Below the pieces are notes generated by a model. It made no database searches and was not told the origin of the DNA. It saw nothing but the letters and a program-made list of their open reading frames with translations. DNA of 64,000 bases from an uncultured SAR86 cluster bacterium (GTDB lineage Bacteria; Pseudomonadota; Gammaproteobacteria; Magnimaribacterales; Magnimaribacteraceae): assembly GCA_902618945.1 (NCBI GenBank), contig CACNCK010000001.1, positions 62,001 to 126,000 on the forward strand, read 5' to 3'. The first letter of the stretch is position 1. Each line of letters begins with the position of its first letter. Positions 27,067 through 36,400 of this stretch are shown piece after piece. Both the position numbers and the translations under genes were made by a program.

Positions 27067-28041
27067 ATGCTAAAAACAAGAATTACAGATTTATTTGAAA
27101 TAGAACATCCAGTGATACAAGGCGGGATGCAATGGGTTGGATATGCCGAGTTGGTATCTGCGGTATCCAACGCAGGAGCATTAGGAATTTTAACTGCGTT
27201 AACCCAACCTACACCCGAAGATTTAGCCAAAGAGATAGACAGGACTAGAGAAATGACTGACAAGCCATTTGGGGTAAACCTCACCGTACTGCCGACTATC
27301 AATCCTCCCCCTTATGAAGAATATGCTCAAGCTATTGTTGGGTCAGGGGTAAAGATCGTTGAAACTGCGGGACGCAGTCCAGAACCCTTTATGGAATTAT
27401 TTAAAGAGTATGACGTAAAAGTTATTCATAAATGCACTTCTGTTAGACATGCTTTAAAAGCTCAATCTGTAGGTGTAAGTGCAATAACAATTGATGGTTT
27501 TGAGTGTGCCGGTCATCCTGGTGAAGATGATATTCCTTCCTTGGTTCTATTACCACAAGCAGCAGAAGCATTAGATGTACCTGTAGCGGGGTGCGGAGGA
27601 TTTAGCGATGCCAAAAGTATGGTTGCGGCATTAGCTCTAGGCGGAGAGGCAATAGTCATGGGAACTAGATTTATGGCTACTCAGGAAGCTGGTATACATC
27701 AAAATGTTAAAGAGAAAATGACAGAGGCAGATGAACTATCAACAAATCTAATGTTTAGAACTATGCACAATACAGCAAGAGTTTTTAAAAATTCGATATC
27801 TGATCAAGTAGTTGAGATAGAGTCTACAGGTTCTGCCACCTTTGAAGATGTTAAGGACCTTGTAGCAGGACAAAGGGGAAGGGTCGTTTTTGAAGAGGGA
27901 GATTTAGAACATGGCATATGGTCGGCAGGCATCTCAGTTGCGAGAGTTAAAGACGTACCAACTTGTAAAGAAATGGTTGAAAGGTTAGTTTCAGAAGCAG
28001 AGGAGATCATAGACGGAAGACTGCAGTCAGTAAAAGCTTAA
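27067..28041 (+). CDS. Nitronate monooxygenase (2-nitropropane dioxygenase family)
   Basis: A 324-residue FMN barrel. HPVIQGGMQWVG at the N-terminus, the active-site His in GFECAGHPGEDD, and AGGCGGFSDAKS-like and ALGGEAIVMGTRF FMN-phosphate segments identify the family (the actual text is VAGCGGFSD). It oxidises alkyl nitronates; some relatives are enoyl-ACP reductases (FabK), less likely without fab neighbours. AGGGAG-type ribosome site (GGGGAG) lies just upstream of ATG. Followed after 10 bases by the DUF1330 gene. Confidence 0.88.
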   Translation: MLKTRITDLFEIEHPVIQGGMQWVGYAELVSAVSNAGALGILTALTQPTPEDLAKEIDRTREMTDKPFGVNLTVLPTINPPPYEEYAQAIVGSGVKIVETAGRSPEPFMELFKEYDVKVIHKCTSVRHALKAQSVGVSAITIDGFECAGHPGEDDIPSLVLLPQAAEALDVPVAGCGGFSDAKSMVAALALGGEAIVMGTRFMATQEAGIHQNVKEKMTEADELSTNLMFRTMHNTARVFKNSISDQVVEIESTGSATFEDVKDLVAGQRGRVVFEEGDLEHGIWSAGISVARVKDVPTCKEMVERLVSEAEEIIDGRLQSVKA

Positions 28042-28051
28042 GGAGATATCA

Positions 28052-28369
28052 ATGGAAGACGTGAAAGTATATATGGTTGTAAACCTTGAAATTGAAGATA
28101 AAGATACTTATCTCAAATATGAAAAAGGTTTTTTCCCTATCTTAAAAAAACATGGCGGTGAGTTTTTAACATTTGATGATTCATTTAGGCATTTGGAGGG
28201 ACCAGAACCTCTTTCTGGAGGTCGAGTAATAATATTTTCTTTTCCATCTGAAGCTGCAGCAGACGGATGGTACAATGATCCCGAATATCAGGAACTGTCA
28301 AAGTTTAGAAAAGAAGGCGCTCCATTACGCTCTTTGAGTCTCATCAAAGGTTTACCTCCAAGGTCCTGA
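28052..28369 (+). CDS. DUF1330 family protein
   Basis: A 105-residue protein with a ferredoxin-like alpha/beta fold expected of DUF1330. VYMVVNLEIEDKDTYLKYEKG, the GGRVIIFSFPS strand and WYNDPEYQEL are typical. The enzymatic role is unknown for the family. It has a good AAGGAG ribosome site and is probably co-transcribed with the nitronate monooxygenase. Confidence 0.88.
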   Translation: MEDVKVYMVVNLEIEDKDTYLKYEKGFFPILKKHGGEFLTFDDSFRHLEGPEPLSGGRVIIFSFPSEAAADGWYNDPEYQELSKFRKEGAPLRSLSLIKGLPPRS

Positions 28370-28370
28370 T

Positions 28371-28556
28371 TTAATCAAAAAAAGTGAAGTAAATTAGAAG
28401 AAGAAGCATCACATCAACAAACATTAGTACACTGATTGACGTGCAGCCATAAGATATTTCTTCTTTGTGCAACGATTTATGTATTGAAAAGGATAAGTAT
28501 AAAAAAACAAGAAGGAAAAAAATCTTTATCACCGAATCAAACCCATTTTTTTGCAA
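28371..28556 (-). CDS. Possible small two-helix membrane protein
   Basis: An open frame of 61 codons (TTG start) with two strongly hydrophobic stretches, KIFFLLVFLYLSFSI and SVLMFVDVMLLLLIYFTFF, separated by a short polar loop. It overlaps the 3' end of the alpha/beta hydrolase by 20 bases; a GTG at 28532 would remove the overlap. No homology is recognised and the ribosome site is poor. It fills a convergent gap that would otherwise be empty. It may be an accidental AT-rich frame. Confidence 0.35.
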   Translation of the reverse strand: MQKNGFDSVIKIFFLLVFLYLSFSIHKSLHKEEISYGCTSISVLMFVDVMLLLLIYFTFFD

Positions 28557-29412
28557 TATCCTTTATGGCTTTTGCCAAATCTAATGGCTGGTCCAACAAA
28601 ACATGATGTGCAGCCTTTTCTATCGCCAACATTGGAGTGCCTTCAGGAACATTCTCTCTCATAAAATTTAGAATTTCGTCTGTCATCATATTGCTTTCGG
28701 TTCCGTAAATAATTCCCAGATTACATTTCAACTCAAAAGCTTGATTCTTTGTCATATGTGAAAAGCCTAATTTATCAAAAATTGTGTCATCAAATTTCCA
28801 TTGGTATCCATTTTCCACTTCTCTGATAGACCATTCGGCTATATATTTAACTAAAAATTCATTTTCACATTCCTGCTCTGGGGTCAGTCTAAATCTCTCT
28901 AAAATAGCATCTCTCGTTGGATAAGTTTTTATTCTTCTTATAGGGCCACTTCTAACATGAGTTGAATAGTCATAGGTTGGTGGTCTGATAGGTGAATCTA
29001 TCATTATTATTCCCCCAAGCTCTTTGTCAGATATAGTACCAGCAAAAGCACTCATAAAACCCCCCATGCTGTGCCCACAAATAATGGGATCAGATATCTC
29101 AAAAAAGCCACTATCTTCAGCTACTGATAAGATTTCTTTTGCATAAAGTTGAGCTGAATAGTCTTCTCTATGATCACTATCACCCATTCCGGACATATCT
29201 ATTGCACTAACTTGAAAATCTTCCAACAATAAAGGGGCTATAAAGTCCCACCAGTGAGAATGACTTCCACTGCCATGAACTAGGACCATACCAGGTTTAG
29301 TTGCATCACCCCAATGTTGATAGTGAACATTTCCATCATCAACATTTATACTCCTTTGTTCCTTTGGTATTGACAAAGCTTCTTTAAACCATTCAGGATG
29401 AGAATTCATCAT
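28537..29412 (-). CDS. Alpha/beta hydrolase
   Basis: A 291-residue cytosolic hydrolase. LVHGSGSHSHWW forms the oxyanion region, GHSMGG the nucleophile elbow, an acid lies in the segment IIYGTESNMM, and the His in KAAHHVLLDQP. Resembles small-molecule ester or meta-cleavage hydrolases; substrate unknown. It is divergent from the Nudix gene with 86 bases between. Confidence 0.85.
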   Translation of the reverse strand: MMNSHPEWFKEALSIPKEQRSINVDDGNVHYQHWGDATKPGMVLVHGSGSHSHWWDFIAPLLLEDFQVSAIDMSGMGDSDHREDYSAQLYAKEILSVAEDSGFFEISDPIICGHSMGGFMSAFAGTISDKELGGIIMIDSPIRPPTYDYSTHVRSGPIRRIKTYPTRDAILERFRLTPEQECENEFLVKYIAEWSIREVENGYQWKFDDTIFDKLGFSHMTKNQAFELKCNLGIIYGTESNMMTDEILNFMRENVPEGTPMLAIEKAAHHVLLDQPLDLAKAIKDIAKKWV

Positions 29413-29498
29413 TTAGACATTCCTTTGAAATAAATTTATAGTTAATTAAGTTTTTGAAGATGCTAGTCTATTATAATCTTAGACAATAAGGACGATTT

Positions 29499-30347
29499 AT
29501 GAAAAATCCACTACAAGGTGCAAATACTCAGATGGCAGACCCGAATGAAGAACCGACTGTCCCTCAGGCTGCTGCAACAGTTTTATTGGTTAGAGATTCC
29601 AAAGATGAAGGAATAGAGGTCTTTTTAGTTGAAAGGGCATCTAAAGCAAATTTTGGAGGTGCATTTGTTTTCCCTGGTGGAAAAGTAGATCCAGAAGATG
29701 GCTTAGATAATATGGAGGAAATAACAACCGGCTCATCTGATCAGTATCTTTCTAATATCCTGGGCGAAGAAAAAGGAGGTCTAGCATACTGGGTGGCCTG
29801 TATCAGGGAATGTTTTGAGGAAGCGGGAATATTAATTGCATTTAGGCAAGATGGCTCTACATTTGACCCCTCAGATTCTGATGAGAGGCAAAGATTTATG
29901 GAGTATAGAAATAGACTAAATGCTGGAGAGGCTGTACTAGAAGAGATGTGTAAGAATGAAAAACTAACCCTTGCTACTGAAAGACTTGCCTATTTGGCCC
30001 ATTGGATAACTCCTAAAATAGAAAAGAGAAGATATACAACTCGTTTCTTTGTAGCTATTGCACCTCAAGGTCAAGAGGGTCTTCATGATGGTTCGGAGAG
30101 TGTAAATAGTTTATGGATTAAACCTGAAGATGCCCTGCAACAACAAAATGACGGAAAACTTTTGTTAATAATGCCTACTATTAAAAATCTTGAGAGTATA
30201 TGTGGTTACTCAAATGTTGAATCACTCCTGGAGGAAAAATCCTCAATAGATCCTTCAACAATTCCTACAATTGAACCTAAGTTTTTTATGGAAGATGGAA
30301 AAATGGTAGGACTTCTTCCAGGAGATAAAGGTTATGAGGACCATTGA
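29499..30347 (+). CDS. Nudix hydrolase (NUDT19-like)
   Basis: A 282-residue Nudix protein. FPGGKVDPED begins the Nudix box and RECFEEAGI completes it, separated by an insertion of roughly 40 residues, as in the NUDT19/RP2-type CoA-diphosphatase branch. Likely cleaves CoA or a nucleotide diphosphate. The stop overlaps the MBL hydrolase start (TGATG), and this Nudix-MBL pair suggests joint turnover of acyl-CoA-type or damaged metabolites; that is inference. Confidence 0.85.
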   Translation: MKNPLQGANTQMADPNEEPTVPQAAATVLLVRDSKDEGIEVFLVERASKANFGGAFVFPGGKVDPEDGLDNMEEITTGSSDQYLSNILGEEKGGLAYWVACIRECFEEAGILIAFRQDGSTFDPSDSDERQRFMEYRNRLNAGEAVLEEMCKNEKLTLATERLAYLAHWITPKIEKRRYTTRFFVAIAPQGQEGLHDGSESVNSLWIKPEDALQQQNDGKLLLIMPTIKNLESICGYSNVESLLEEKSSIDPSTIPTIEPKFFMEDGKMVGLLPGDKGYEDH

Positions 30348-31174
30348 TGGAAGCTGAAAAAGTTGTACAAATCTCCCCTTTAATCAGAAGGATTACGGCT
30401 GGCAATGGAAGTGTTTTTACTGGACCTGGTACAAATACCTACTTAGTAGGCAATGAAGAAGTAACAGTTATCGATCCCGGACCTGCTATGCAAGATCATA
30501 TCGATGCCATTTTAGCTGCCTCTAAAAATATCAAACAAATACTCGTGACTCATACACATCCAGATCATTCTCCTGGGGTTCGTTTACTTAAAAACAAGTT
30601 AGGCATTCCAGCTTATGGCATGCTTACGAGCTCTACAAAAAATCAAGATACAACTTTTAGCCCAGAAAGACTTTTAGAAGATGGGGAGTTGCTTGAAGAG
30701 AATGAATTTTCATTAGAAGTGGTTCATACGCCTGGTCATGCCTCTAATCATCTCTGTTTTATTCTGAAGGAAGAGAAATTTATTTTTACAGGAGATCATA
30801 TTATGAGTGGCTCTACTGTAGTTATAGGACCGCCAGATGGAAACATGAATCAGTATATAAATTCATTAGAAAAACTTAAGAACTACGATATTGAAAAGAT
30901 AGCACCTGGTCATGGTGATATCTTAGAAAACCCTCATGAAGTAGCTGACTGGATAATCAGTCATAGGTTAGAAAGAGAGAAGAAGGTATTTTCGGCTCTC
31001 AAAGAGGCTTCTCGAGGAACGCCCGAATCTTTAGTAGAAAGAGTTTATGATGATGTAGATTCCTCTTTATTTCCTATCGCAAAAGCTTCGCTTTTGGCCC
31101 ATCTAATTAAACTTGAAGAAGATAAGGTTATTGCAAAAGAAGGCGAAGAGTATATTTGGGAAGAACTTAATTAA
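30347..31174 (+). CDS. MBL-fold metallohydrolase (LACTB2-like)
   Basis: A 275-residue metallo-beta-lactamase-fold protein from ATG 30347. Metal ligands are THTHPDH, HTPGHASNH, FTGDH and APGHGD. The C-terminal winged-helix-like tail is as in LACTB2. Function is either endoribonuclease-like or hydrolysis of a small ester; unknown here. Coupled to the Nudix gene and convergent with msrA (8-base overlap). Confidence 0.87.
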   Translation: MEAEKVVQISPLIRRITAGNGSVFTGPGTNTYLVGNEEVTVIDPGPAMQDHIDAILAASKNIKQILVTHTHPDHSPGVRLLKNKLGIPAYGMLTSSTKNQDTTFSPERLLEDGELLEENEFSLEVVHTPGHASNHLCFILKEEKFIFTGDHIMSGSTVVIGPPDGNMNQYINSLEKLKNYDIEKIAPGHGDILENPHEVADWIISHRLEREKKVFSALKEASRGTPESLVERVYDDVDSSLFPIAKASLLAHLIKLEEDKVIAKEGEEYIWEELN

Positions 31175-31808
31175 TTTTTACCCCTGTGCCGGCTAGAGCA
31201 CAATAACCATCAGGATTTTTAGCTAGATATTGCTGATGATAATGTTCTGCATAATAAAAGATACGAGCTTCCTTCACTTCAGTCGTAATTGAGCCAAATC
31301 CGTTTAAATCTAATTGAGATTGATATTTTTGTTTTGTCTCAGCAATGATTTCTTTCTCTTCATCTGAGGAATAATAAATGCCTGATCTATATTGGGTGCC
31401 CATATCATTACCTTGTCTCATGCCTTGAGTAGGATCATGATCTTCCCAAAATGTTTTTAGTAATGATTCATAACTTACAATTGTAGGATCATAAACAACA
31501 AGAACAACTTCGTTATGCCCTGTAAAACCGGTACAAACTTCTTTATAAGATGGATTTTTTGTATATCCACCAGCATATCCTGCTGCAGTAGAATAGACGC
31601 CATCTAATTCCCAAAACCTTCTCTCGACTCCCCAAAAACATCCCATTCCAAATATGGCTTGTTTTAGGTGATCTGGAAAAGGACCTTTTAATGGCGTTCC
31701 CTTTACAAAATGGTGCTCTGGAACTTCAACTTCCTCTTCTCTACCAATCAAAGCTTCAGATTCAAGAGGTAAGATGCTTTTTTTATTAAGTAAATCTATT
31801 AGCGACAT
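31167..31808 (-). CDS. msrA: Peptide-methionine (S)-S-oxide reductase
   Basis: A 213-residue MsrA with the catalytic motif GMGCFWGVERRFW and the family stretches TAAGYAGG, GHNEVVLVVYDP and DHDPTQGMRQGND. It reduces methionine sulfoxide in proteins using thioredoxin. The N-terminal extension of about 45 residues is common in gammaproteobacterial forms. Its start shares one base with the acs stop. Confidence 0.95.
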   Translation of the reverse strand: MSLIDLLNKKSILPLESEALIGREEEVEVPEHHFVKGTPLKGPFPDHLKQAIFGMGCFWGVERRFWELDGVYSTAAGYAGGYTKNPSYKEVCTGFTGHNEVVLVVYDPTIVSYESLLKTFWEDHDPTQGMRQGNDMGTQYRSGIYYSSDEEKEIIAETKQKYQSQLDLNGFGSITTEVKEARIFYYAEHYHQQYLAKNPDGYCALAGTGVKIN

Positions 31809-33745
31809 TATTTATTCTCTCTATTTGCAATGAGTTCATCAACTACAGATGGATCTGCTAAAGTTGTGGTATCACCTAAGTTATCAATTTCGTTGGTGGC
31901 AATTTTTCTCAATATTCTTCTCATGATTTTACCAGATCTTGTCTTTGGTAATCCAGGAGCCCATTGAATAATATCTGGTTTAGCAATAGGTCCTATTTCT
32001 TTTGCAACCAGTTGAACTAAATCAGATTTGAGATCTTCTTCTGGCAAAATACCAGACATCAGAGTTACGTAGCAATAGATACCTTGTCCCTTAATATCAT
32101 GTTCATAACCAACTACTGCCGCTTCAGCTACATCTTTATGAAGAACTAAAGCACTTTCAACTTCTGCTGTCCCTAACCTATGACCAGATACATTAAGTAC
32201 GTCATCTACTCTTCCAGTTATCCAATAATATCCATCTGAATCCCTTCTCGCTCCATCGCCAGTTGTGTAGTACCCAGGATACATTGAGTAGTAAGTATCT
32301 ATGCATCTTTGATGGTCACCATATACCGTTCTGATTTGAGAGGGCCAGCTAGATTTAATAACAAGATTTCCAGAACCCTCGCCTATAATTTCTTCTCCAC
32401 TTTCGTTCAGAAGAGCTGGCTCAATTCCAAGAAAAGGTTTTGTAGCACTTCCTGGCTTCATCGAAGTAAATCCTGCTACAGGGGTAATCATCATGGCTCC
32501 AGTTTCAGTCTGCCACCAAGTATCTACTATGGGACAAGAAGAATCTCCAACAACTTTGAAATACCATTCCCAAGCTTCAGGATTTATAGGTTCTCCCACC
32601 GTCCCTAAGATTCTCAGTGAATCTCTGCTCGATGATTTAACAAATTCATCACCTTGTGCCATAAGAGCTCTTAGAGCAGTTGGTGCTGTATAAAAAATAT
32701 TTACTTTGTGTTTATCAATAACTTCCCAAAATCTTGAAGGCGAGGGAAAAGTGGGTATTCCTTCAAAGATTAATGATGTTGCACCGTTTGCTAGAGGCCC
32801 ATAAACAATATAAGAATGCCCAGTAACCCAGCCAACATCTGCAGTACACCAATAGATCTCATCATCTTTATAGTCGAATACCAGCTTGTGAGACATAGCA
32901 GCTTGAAGAAGATACCCACCTGTAGTGTGTAAAACTCCCTTTGGCTTACCTGTTGATCCAGATGTATAGAGAATAAATAGGGGATCTTCGGAGTCCATTA
33001 TTTCTGGTTCGCAATTGGAAGGAACGCCCTTTGAAATTTCTTCAAATCTAACATCACAGTTATCATTCCATGAAATCTCTGCTCCTGTTCTGGTGATGAC
33101 TAAAACAGTATGGACATTTGGACATCCTCGAAGAGCTTCATCAACATTCTCTTTAAGAGGAATTATTTTTCCTCCTCTCAAGCCCTCGTCAGCAGTTATA
33201 ACAGTTTGGCAATCAGAATCCAGGATACGGTCTTTTAAAGACTCAGGGGAAAAGCCTCCAAATACGACAGAGTGAATAGCTCCAATTCTCGCACAAGCTA
33301 ACATCGCATATGTAGCTTCGGGGATCATAGGCATATAGATACAAACTCTGTCGCCTTTTTTCACATTTCTAGCTTTAAGGACATTCGCAAATTTACATAC
33401 TTCATCGTGAAGTTTTTGATAGCTGATATTTTTTGTTTCTTCAGGATTATCTCCTTCCCATATGAAAGCAGTTTTTTTTGCATTTTCAGGAAGATGTCTA
33501 TCAATGCAGTTAACAGATGCGTTTAATTTTGCATCTTTAAACCATATGATTTCGCCTTTCTCGATATTAGTCTCTTTTACCTTAGACCATTTATTATTCC
33601 AACTTAGATAATTCTCAGCCTGAGAAGCCCAAAACTCTTCTGGTTTACTTAAAGACCATTGGTATAGTTCTTCAAATTCAGATTCTTTTATATTTGAATT
33701 CTCCAGAACTGATGGGGGAGGGTTATAGATTTTATCTTTTGTCAT
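31808..33745 (-). CDS. acs: Acetyl-CoA synthetase
   Basis: A 645-residue AMP-forming acyl-CoA ligase of normal length. [11 protein letters not shown] is the ATP-binding P-loop, WWQTETG and TGDGARRD are core motifs, and [11 protein letters not shown] contains the C-terminal lysine that protein acetylases usually modify. Converts acetate to acetyl-CoA. It precedes msrA and follows the deoxynucleoside kinase by 5 bases. Confidence 0.95.
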   Translation of the reverse strand: MTKDKIYNPPPSVLENSNIKESEFEELYQWSLSKPEEFWASQAENYLSWNNKWSKVKETNIEKGEIIWFKDAKLNASVNCIDRHLPENAKKTAFIWEGDNPEETKNISYQKLHDEVCKFANVLKARNVKKGDRVCIYMPMIPEATYAMLACARIGAIHSVVFGGFSPESLKDRILDSDCQTVITADEGLRGGKIIPLKENVDEALRGCPNVHTVLVITRTGAEISWNDNCDVRFEEISKGVPSNCEPEIMDSEDPLFILYTSGSTGKPKGVLHTTGGYLLQAAMSHKLVFDYKDDEIYWCTADVGWVTGHSYIVYGPLANGATSLIFEGIPTFPSPSRFWEVIDKHKVNIFYTAPTALRALMAQGDEFVKSSSRDSLRILGTVGEPINPEAWEWYFKVVGDSSCPIVDTWWQTETGAMMITPVAGFTSMKPGSATKPFLGIEPALLNESGEEIIGEGSGNLVIKSSWPSQIRTVYGDHQRCIDTYYSMYPGYYTTGDGARRDSDGYYWITGRVDDVLNVSGHRLGTAEVESALVLHKDVAEAAVVGYEHDIKGQGIYCYVTLMSGILPEEDLKSDLVQLVAKEIGPIAKPDIIQWAPGLPKTRSGKIMRRILRKIATNEIDNLGDTTTLADPSVVDELIANRENK

Positions 33746-33750
33746 GAAAT

Positions 33751-34440
33751 TTATATTAATGCAGGTGAGGGATTAAAGTACATTTTGGAACCTTCTGGTT
33801 TATTAAAGTACTCAAGTAACTTTTCCAAAAGAAGGTTGTAATCGCTTTTATTGGCTTGCAAGTCTAAATAATCAGAATTTACTATCAAAACTGGCGATCT
33901 ATTGTATTCAAAGAAAAATTCTTTGTATGTCTCATTTAATAATTCTAGGTAGTCAAAACTGATTGTTTTTTCCATTTCAATCCCTCTATGCATAACTCTT
34001 TCATAAAGAGTTTTTGTCTCAGCTTGAAGATAGATAACCAAATCAGGAGATGGAAGATCTATAGCAAGATACTGATAGATTTGTTCGTAAAGCTTTAATT
34101 CCTCTGCTGAAAGGGTTGCCTTAGCAAACAGTTTGTCTTTATCTAAAAGAAAATCTGAAACTCTATTGGATGAGAAAATATCCTCTTGTTTAAGCTCTTG
34201 GATTTGTTTTACTCTCTGAAAAAGAAAAAAAAGTTGAGTTGCTAAAGCAGCTTGAGACTGGTTGATATAAAAATCAGGTAAAAAAGGATTTTCGGATGGT
34301 CGCTCCAAAAAAGTATCATAACTAAAAGAGTCTGCAAGAAGTTTTGTTAAAGTTGTTTTTCCTGCGCCAATAGGTCCTTCTACAGCTATAAATGTAGGCA
34401 ACTTGTCATACTTTTTTATATCTATTTGACCTTTTTCCAT
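33751..34440 (-). CDS. Deoxynucleoside kinase (dNK/dGK family)
   Basis: A 229-residue P-loop kinase. Walker A is [11 protein letters not shown], followed by the family's [25 protein letters not shown] (a DRS-like region) and an arginine-rich lid near [12 protein letters not shown]. It phosphorylates purine or pyrimidine deoxynucleosides for salvage. It lies 60 bases downstream of pcnB, where many gammaproteobacteria carry folK. Confidence 0.9.
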   Translation of the reverse strand: MEKGQIDIKKYDKLPTFIAVEGPIGAGKTTLTKLLADSFSYDTFLERPSENPFLPDFYINQSQAALATQLFFLFQRVKQIQELKQEDIFSSNRVSDFLLDKDKLFAKATLSAEELKLYEQIYQYLAIDLPSPDLVIYLQAETKTLYERVMHRGIEMEKTISFDYLELLNETYKEFFFEYNRSPVLIVNSDYLDLQANKSDYNLLLEKLLEYFNKPEGSKMYFNPSPALI

Positions 34441-34500
34441 GTACTGGGTTATTACAAATATATCTTATCCTAACTTCAAAACATTTAAGTATTTTTAAGT

Positions 34501-35697
34501 TTAATTAGCTTTAGTTTGCAATTTTTTAGTCCACCACGCACCAACGCCGCTAATATCTTCTCCTGATTTTTCTCTTAGCAAAAGAAAATCATAAGAAGCT
34601 CTAAATCTAGGATGTTTAATTAAAATTTTGGATTTTTCAGGTATTTTTAATAACATCACTTGCATTTCCCATATCTCTTTTATAGATTTTTGAATTCTAC
34701 TCGGGATAAAGCAATGTTCATTATGTCGCTTAAGTATTAAATTTGCTGCTCTTGTAATCTTTGGAACCTTCATTTTCTTTGAATTGAGTTCACCTACCTT
34801 ACTAATTAAGGCAGGCCATAAGAATACTGAAAATAAAAAGGATGGAGTCAGTGTTTTATCCTCATTAAATCTTTTATCTGTGTTTCTTAAAGCATTAAAT
34901 ATAAATCTTCTGTCTTTCTTGGCATTCAGATAGTCTTGCGTCACAGGGAGGATATATTTAATAATTTGATACCTCTGCATATCTTGCATTATTGATTCCG
35001 CATTTCCCGTTAGGAACATCTTGAGTGTTTCTTCATAAATTCTTCCCGATGAGATTTCATTGAGTAAGTGAGAAAGTTTGAGTATTTCTTTCTCAAGTTT
35101 GGGCTCAAAAGTTAGATCTAGCTTAGACTTGAATCTAATGGCTCTAATTATTCTTACAGGATCTTCTCTGAATCTTTTTGAACTGTCTCCAATTGATCTG
35201 AGTACGCTATTTTGTATATCTTCGTAGCCCCCAACGAAATCAATTACATCCATATTCCTGATATCTAAATACAAAGAATTAATTGTAAAGTCTCTTCTAT
35301 AGGCATCATCTTCTATACTGCCGTAATTATTATCTCTGAGAATAATTCCTTTTTGAGATTTTTTAGTATGCCTTTTGCTAGATGATCTAAACGTAGATAT
35401 TTCTGTAATATTTCTACCAGATCTTGCATGAACTATTTTAAATCTTCTTCCAATGATTCTTGTTTTTGGAATAGCCTTTTTTATTTCTTCTGGCGTGGCA
35501 TCTGTAACTACATCACAGTCTTTTGGTTTTAGCCCTAGAATCGAATCTCTTACAAAGCCGCCAACTATAAATGCATCAAACCCTGAATCATTAAGCTTTG
35601 CGATGATGGATTTAGCATCCTTATCGAGATTCTTAATTTTTATACCATGCTTAGAGGCCTTGATGACCTTGGGAGAGTTTGTATTTTGGTTTAGCAC
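34501..35697 (-). CDS. pcnB: Poly(A) polymerase I
   Basis: A 398-residue class II nucleotidyltransferase, GTG start. VGGFVRDSILGLKPKDCDVVTDA is the catalytic region with the DxD carboxylates (LKPKDCD); RRDFTINSLYLDI and GDSSKRFREDPVRIIRAIRF follow in order. It adds 3' poly(A) tails to RNA for decay. Somewhat shorter than the E. coli enzyme, mainly in the C-terminal basic region. It is 9 bases downstream of dksA; the gluQ gene that often separates the two is absent. Confidence 0.93.
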   Translation of the reverse strand: MLNQNTNSPKVIKASKHGIKIKNLDKDAKSIIAKLNDSGFDAFIVGGFVRDSILGLKPKDCDVVTDATPEEIKKAIPKTRIIGRRFKIVHARSGRNITEISTFRSSSKRHTKKSQKGIILRDNNYGSIEDDAYRRDFTINSLYLDIRNMDVIDFVGGYEDIQNSVLRSIGDSSKRFREDPVRIIRAIRFKSKLDLTFEPKLEKEILKLSHLLNEISSGRIYEETLKMFLTGNAESIMQDMQRYQIIKYILPVTQDYLNAKKDRRFIFNALRNTDKRFNEDKTLTPSFLFSVFLWPALISKVGELNSKKMKVPKITRAANLILKRHNEHCFIPSRIQKSIKEIWEMQVMLLKIPEKSKILIKHPRFRASYDFLLLREKSGEDISGVGAWWTKKLQTKAN

Positions 35698-35706
35698 CCA
35701 AACATT

Positions 35707-36342
35707 TTAGCCATATTGCTGCCTTTCATGTATCTCTTCGATGGTTTTGCAATCAATACATCTAGTTGCGGTAGGCCTAGCCTCTAGCCTTCTTATTCCA
35801 ATTTCTATCCCACAGGATGCACAATATCCATAATCATCGGATTTTAGATCTTCAATAGATTCACTAATTTTTGATAAAAGTCTTCTTTCTCTTTCCCTAG
35901 TCCTAAGCTCTAGAGTAAATTCTTCCTCATGTGTAGCTCTGTCAGATTCGTCTGGAAAGTGACTAGCATTTTTTTGTATTTTGTCTGCTGTTCTGTCTTG
36001 TTCTAGTTGTAATTGTTTTTGCCAACTCGCTAGTATTTCTTGAAAATGCTGTTTTTGTTTAGCATTCATATATTTTTCATTTTTCTTAAGTGCATAGGGC
36101 TTAATTGAAGCCAGGAATTGAGACTCTTCATAACGATCAACTTTCTTAGTTTTCTTAGATGTTACTTTTTTGGTTGATACCGTCTTTGCTGAACTTTTTT
36201 TTGTAGTTGTTTTCTTAAAAGGCTTATTTTTAACCGGTGTCTTTTTTGCTGATGTTTTTTTGACAGGTGCTTTTTTTGCCGATGTCTTCTTGGCAGGAGT
36301 CTTTTTGATAGTCGCTTTTTTTACAGTTTTTTTTGCAGGCAT
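35707..36342 (-). CDS. dksA: RNA polymerase-binding factor DksA with Lys/Ala/Pro-rich N-terminal tail
   Basis: A 211-residue protein from ATG 36342; an in-frame TTG five codons upstream is unlikely. Residues 1 to about 68 are a low-complexity tail of PAKK, SAKK and PVKK repeats, as in histone H1-like/AlgP tails. From about 70 onward it is a full DksA: coiled-coil, tip carrying DESDRA, and the C4 zinc finger CASC...CIDC. DksA with ppGpp reprograms RNA polymerase, including at rRNA promoters. The tail would bind DNA or RNA nonspecifically. Confidence 0.93.
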   Translation of the reverse strand: MPAKKTVKKATIKKTPAKKTSAKKAPVKKTSAKKTPVKNKPFKKTTTKKSSAKTVSTKKVTSKKTKKVDRYEESQFLASIKPYALKKNEKYMNAKQKQHFQEILASWQKQLQLEQDRTADKIQKNASHFPDESDRATHEEEFTLELRTRERERRLLSKISESIEDLKSDDYGYCASCGIEIGIRRLEARPTATRCIDCKTIEEIHERQQYG

Positions 36343-36400
36343 TTTATGAATTCTCAATTTGTTTAATGCTGAAGGCGCAGCAATTTAGCAGAATAATTTT

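Noticed and set aside
36133..36342. Repetitive PAKK-coding DNA as a tandem repeat or CRISPR-like array
   Set aside because: The repetition is at protein level with varied codons and no spacer structure; it is part of the dksA reading frame.
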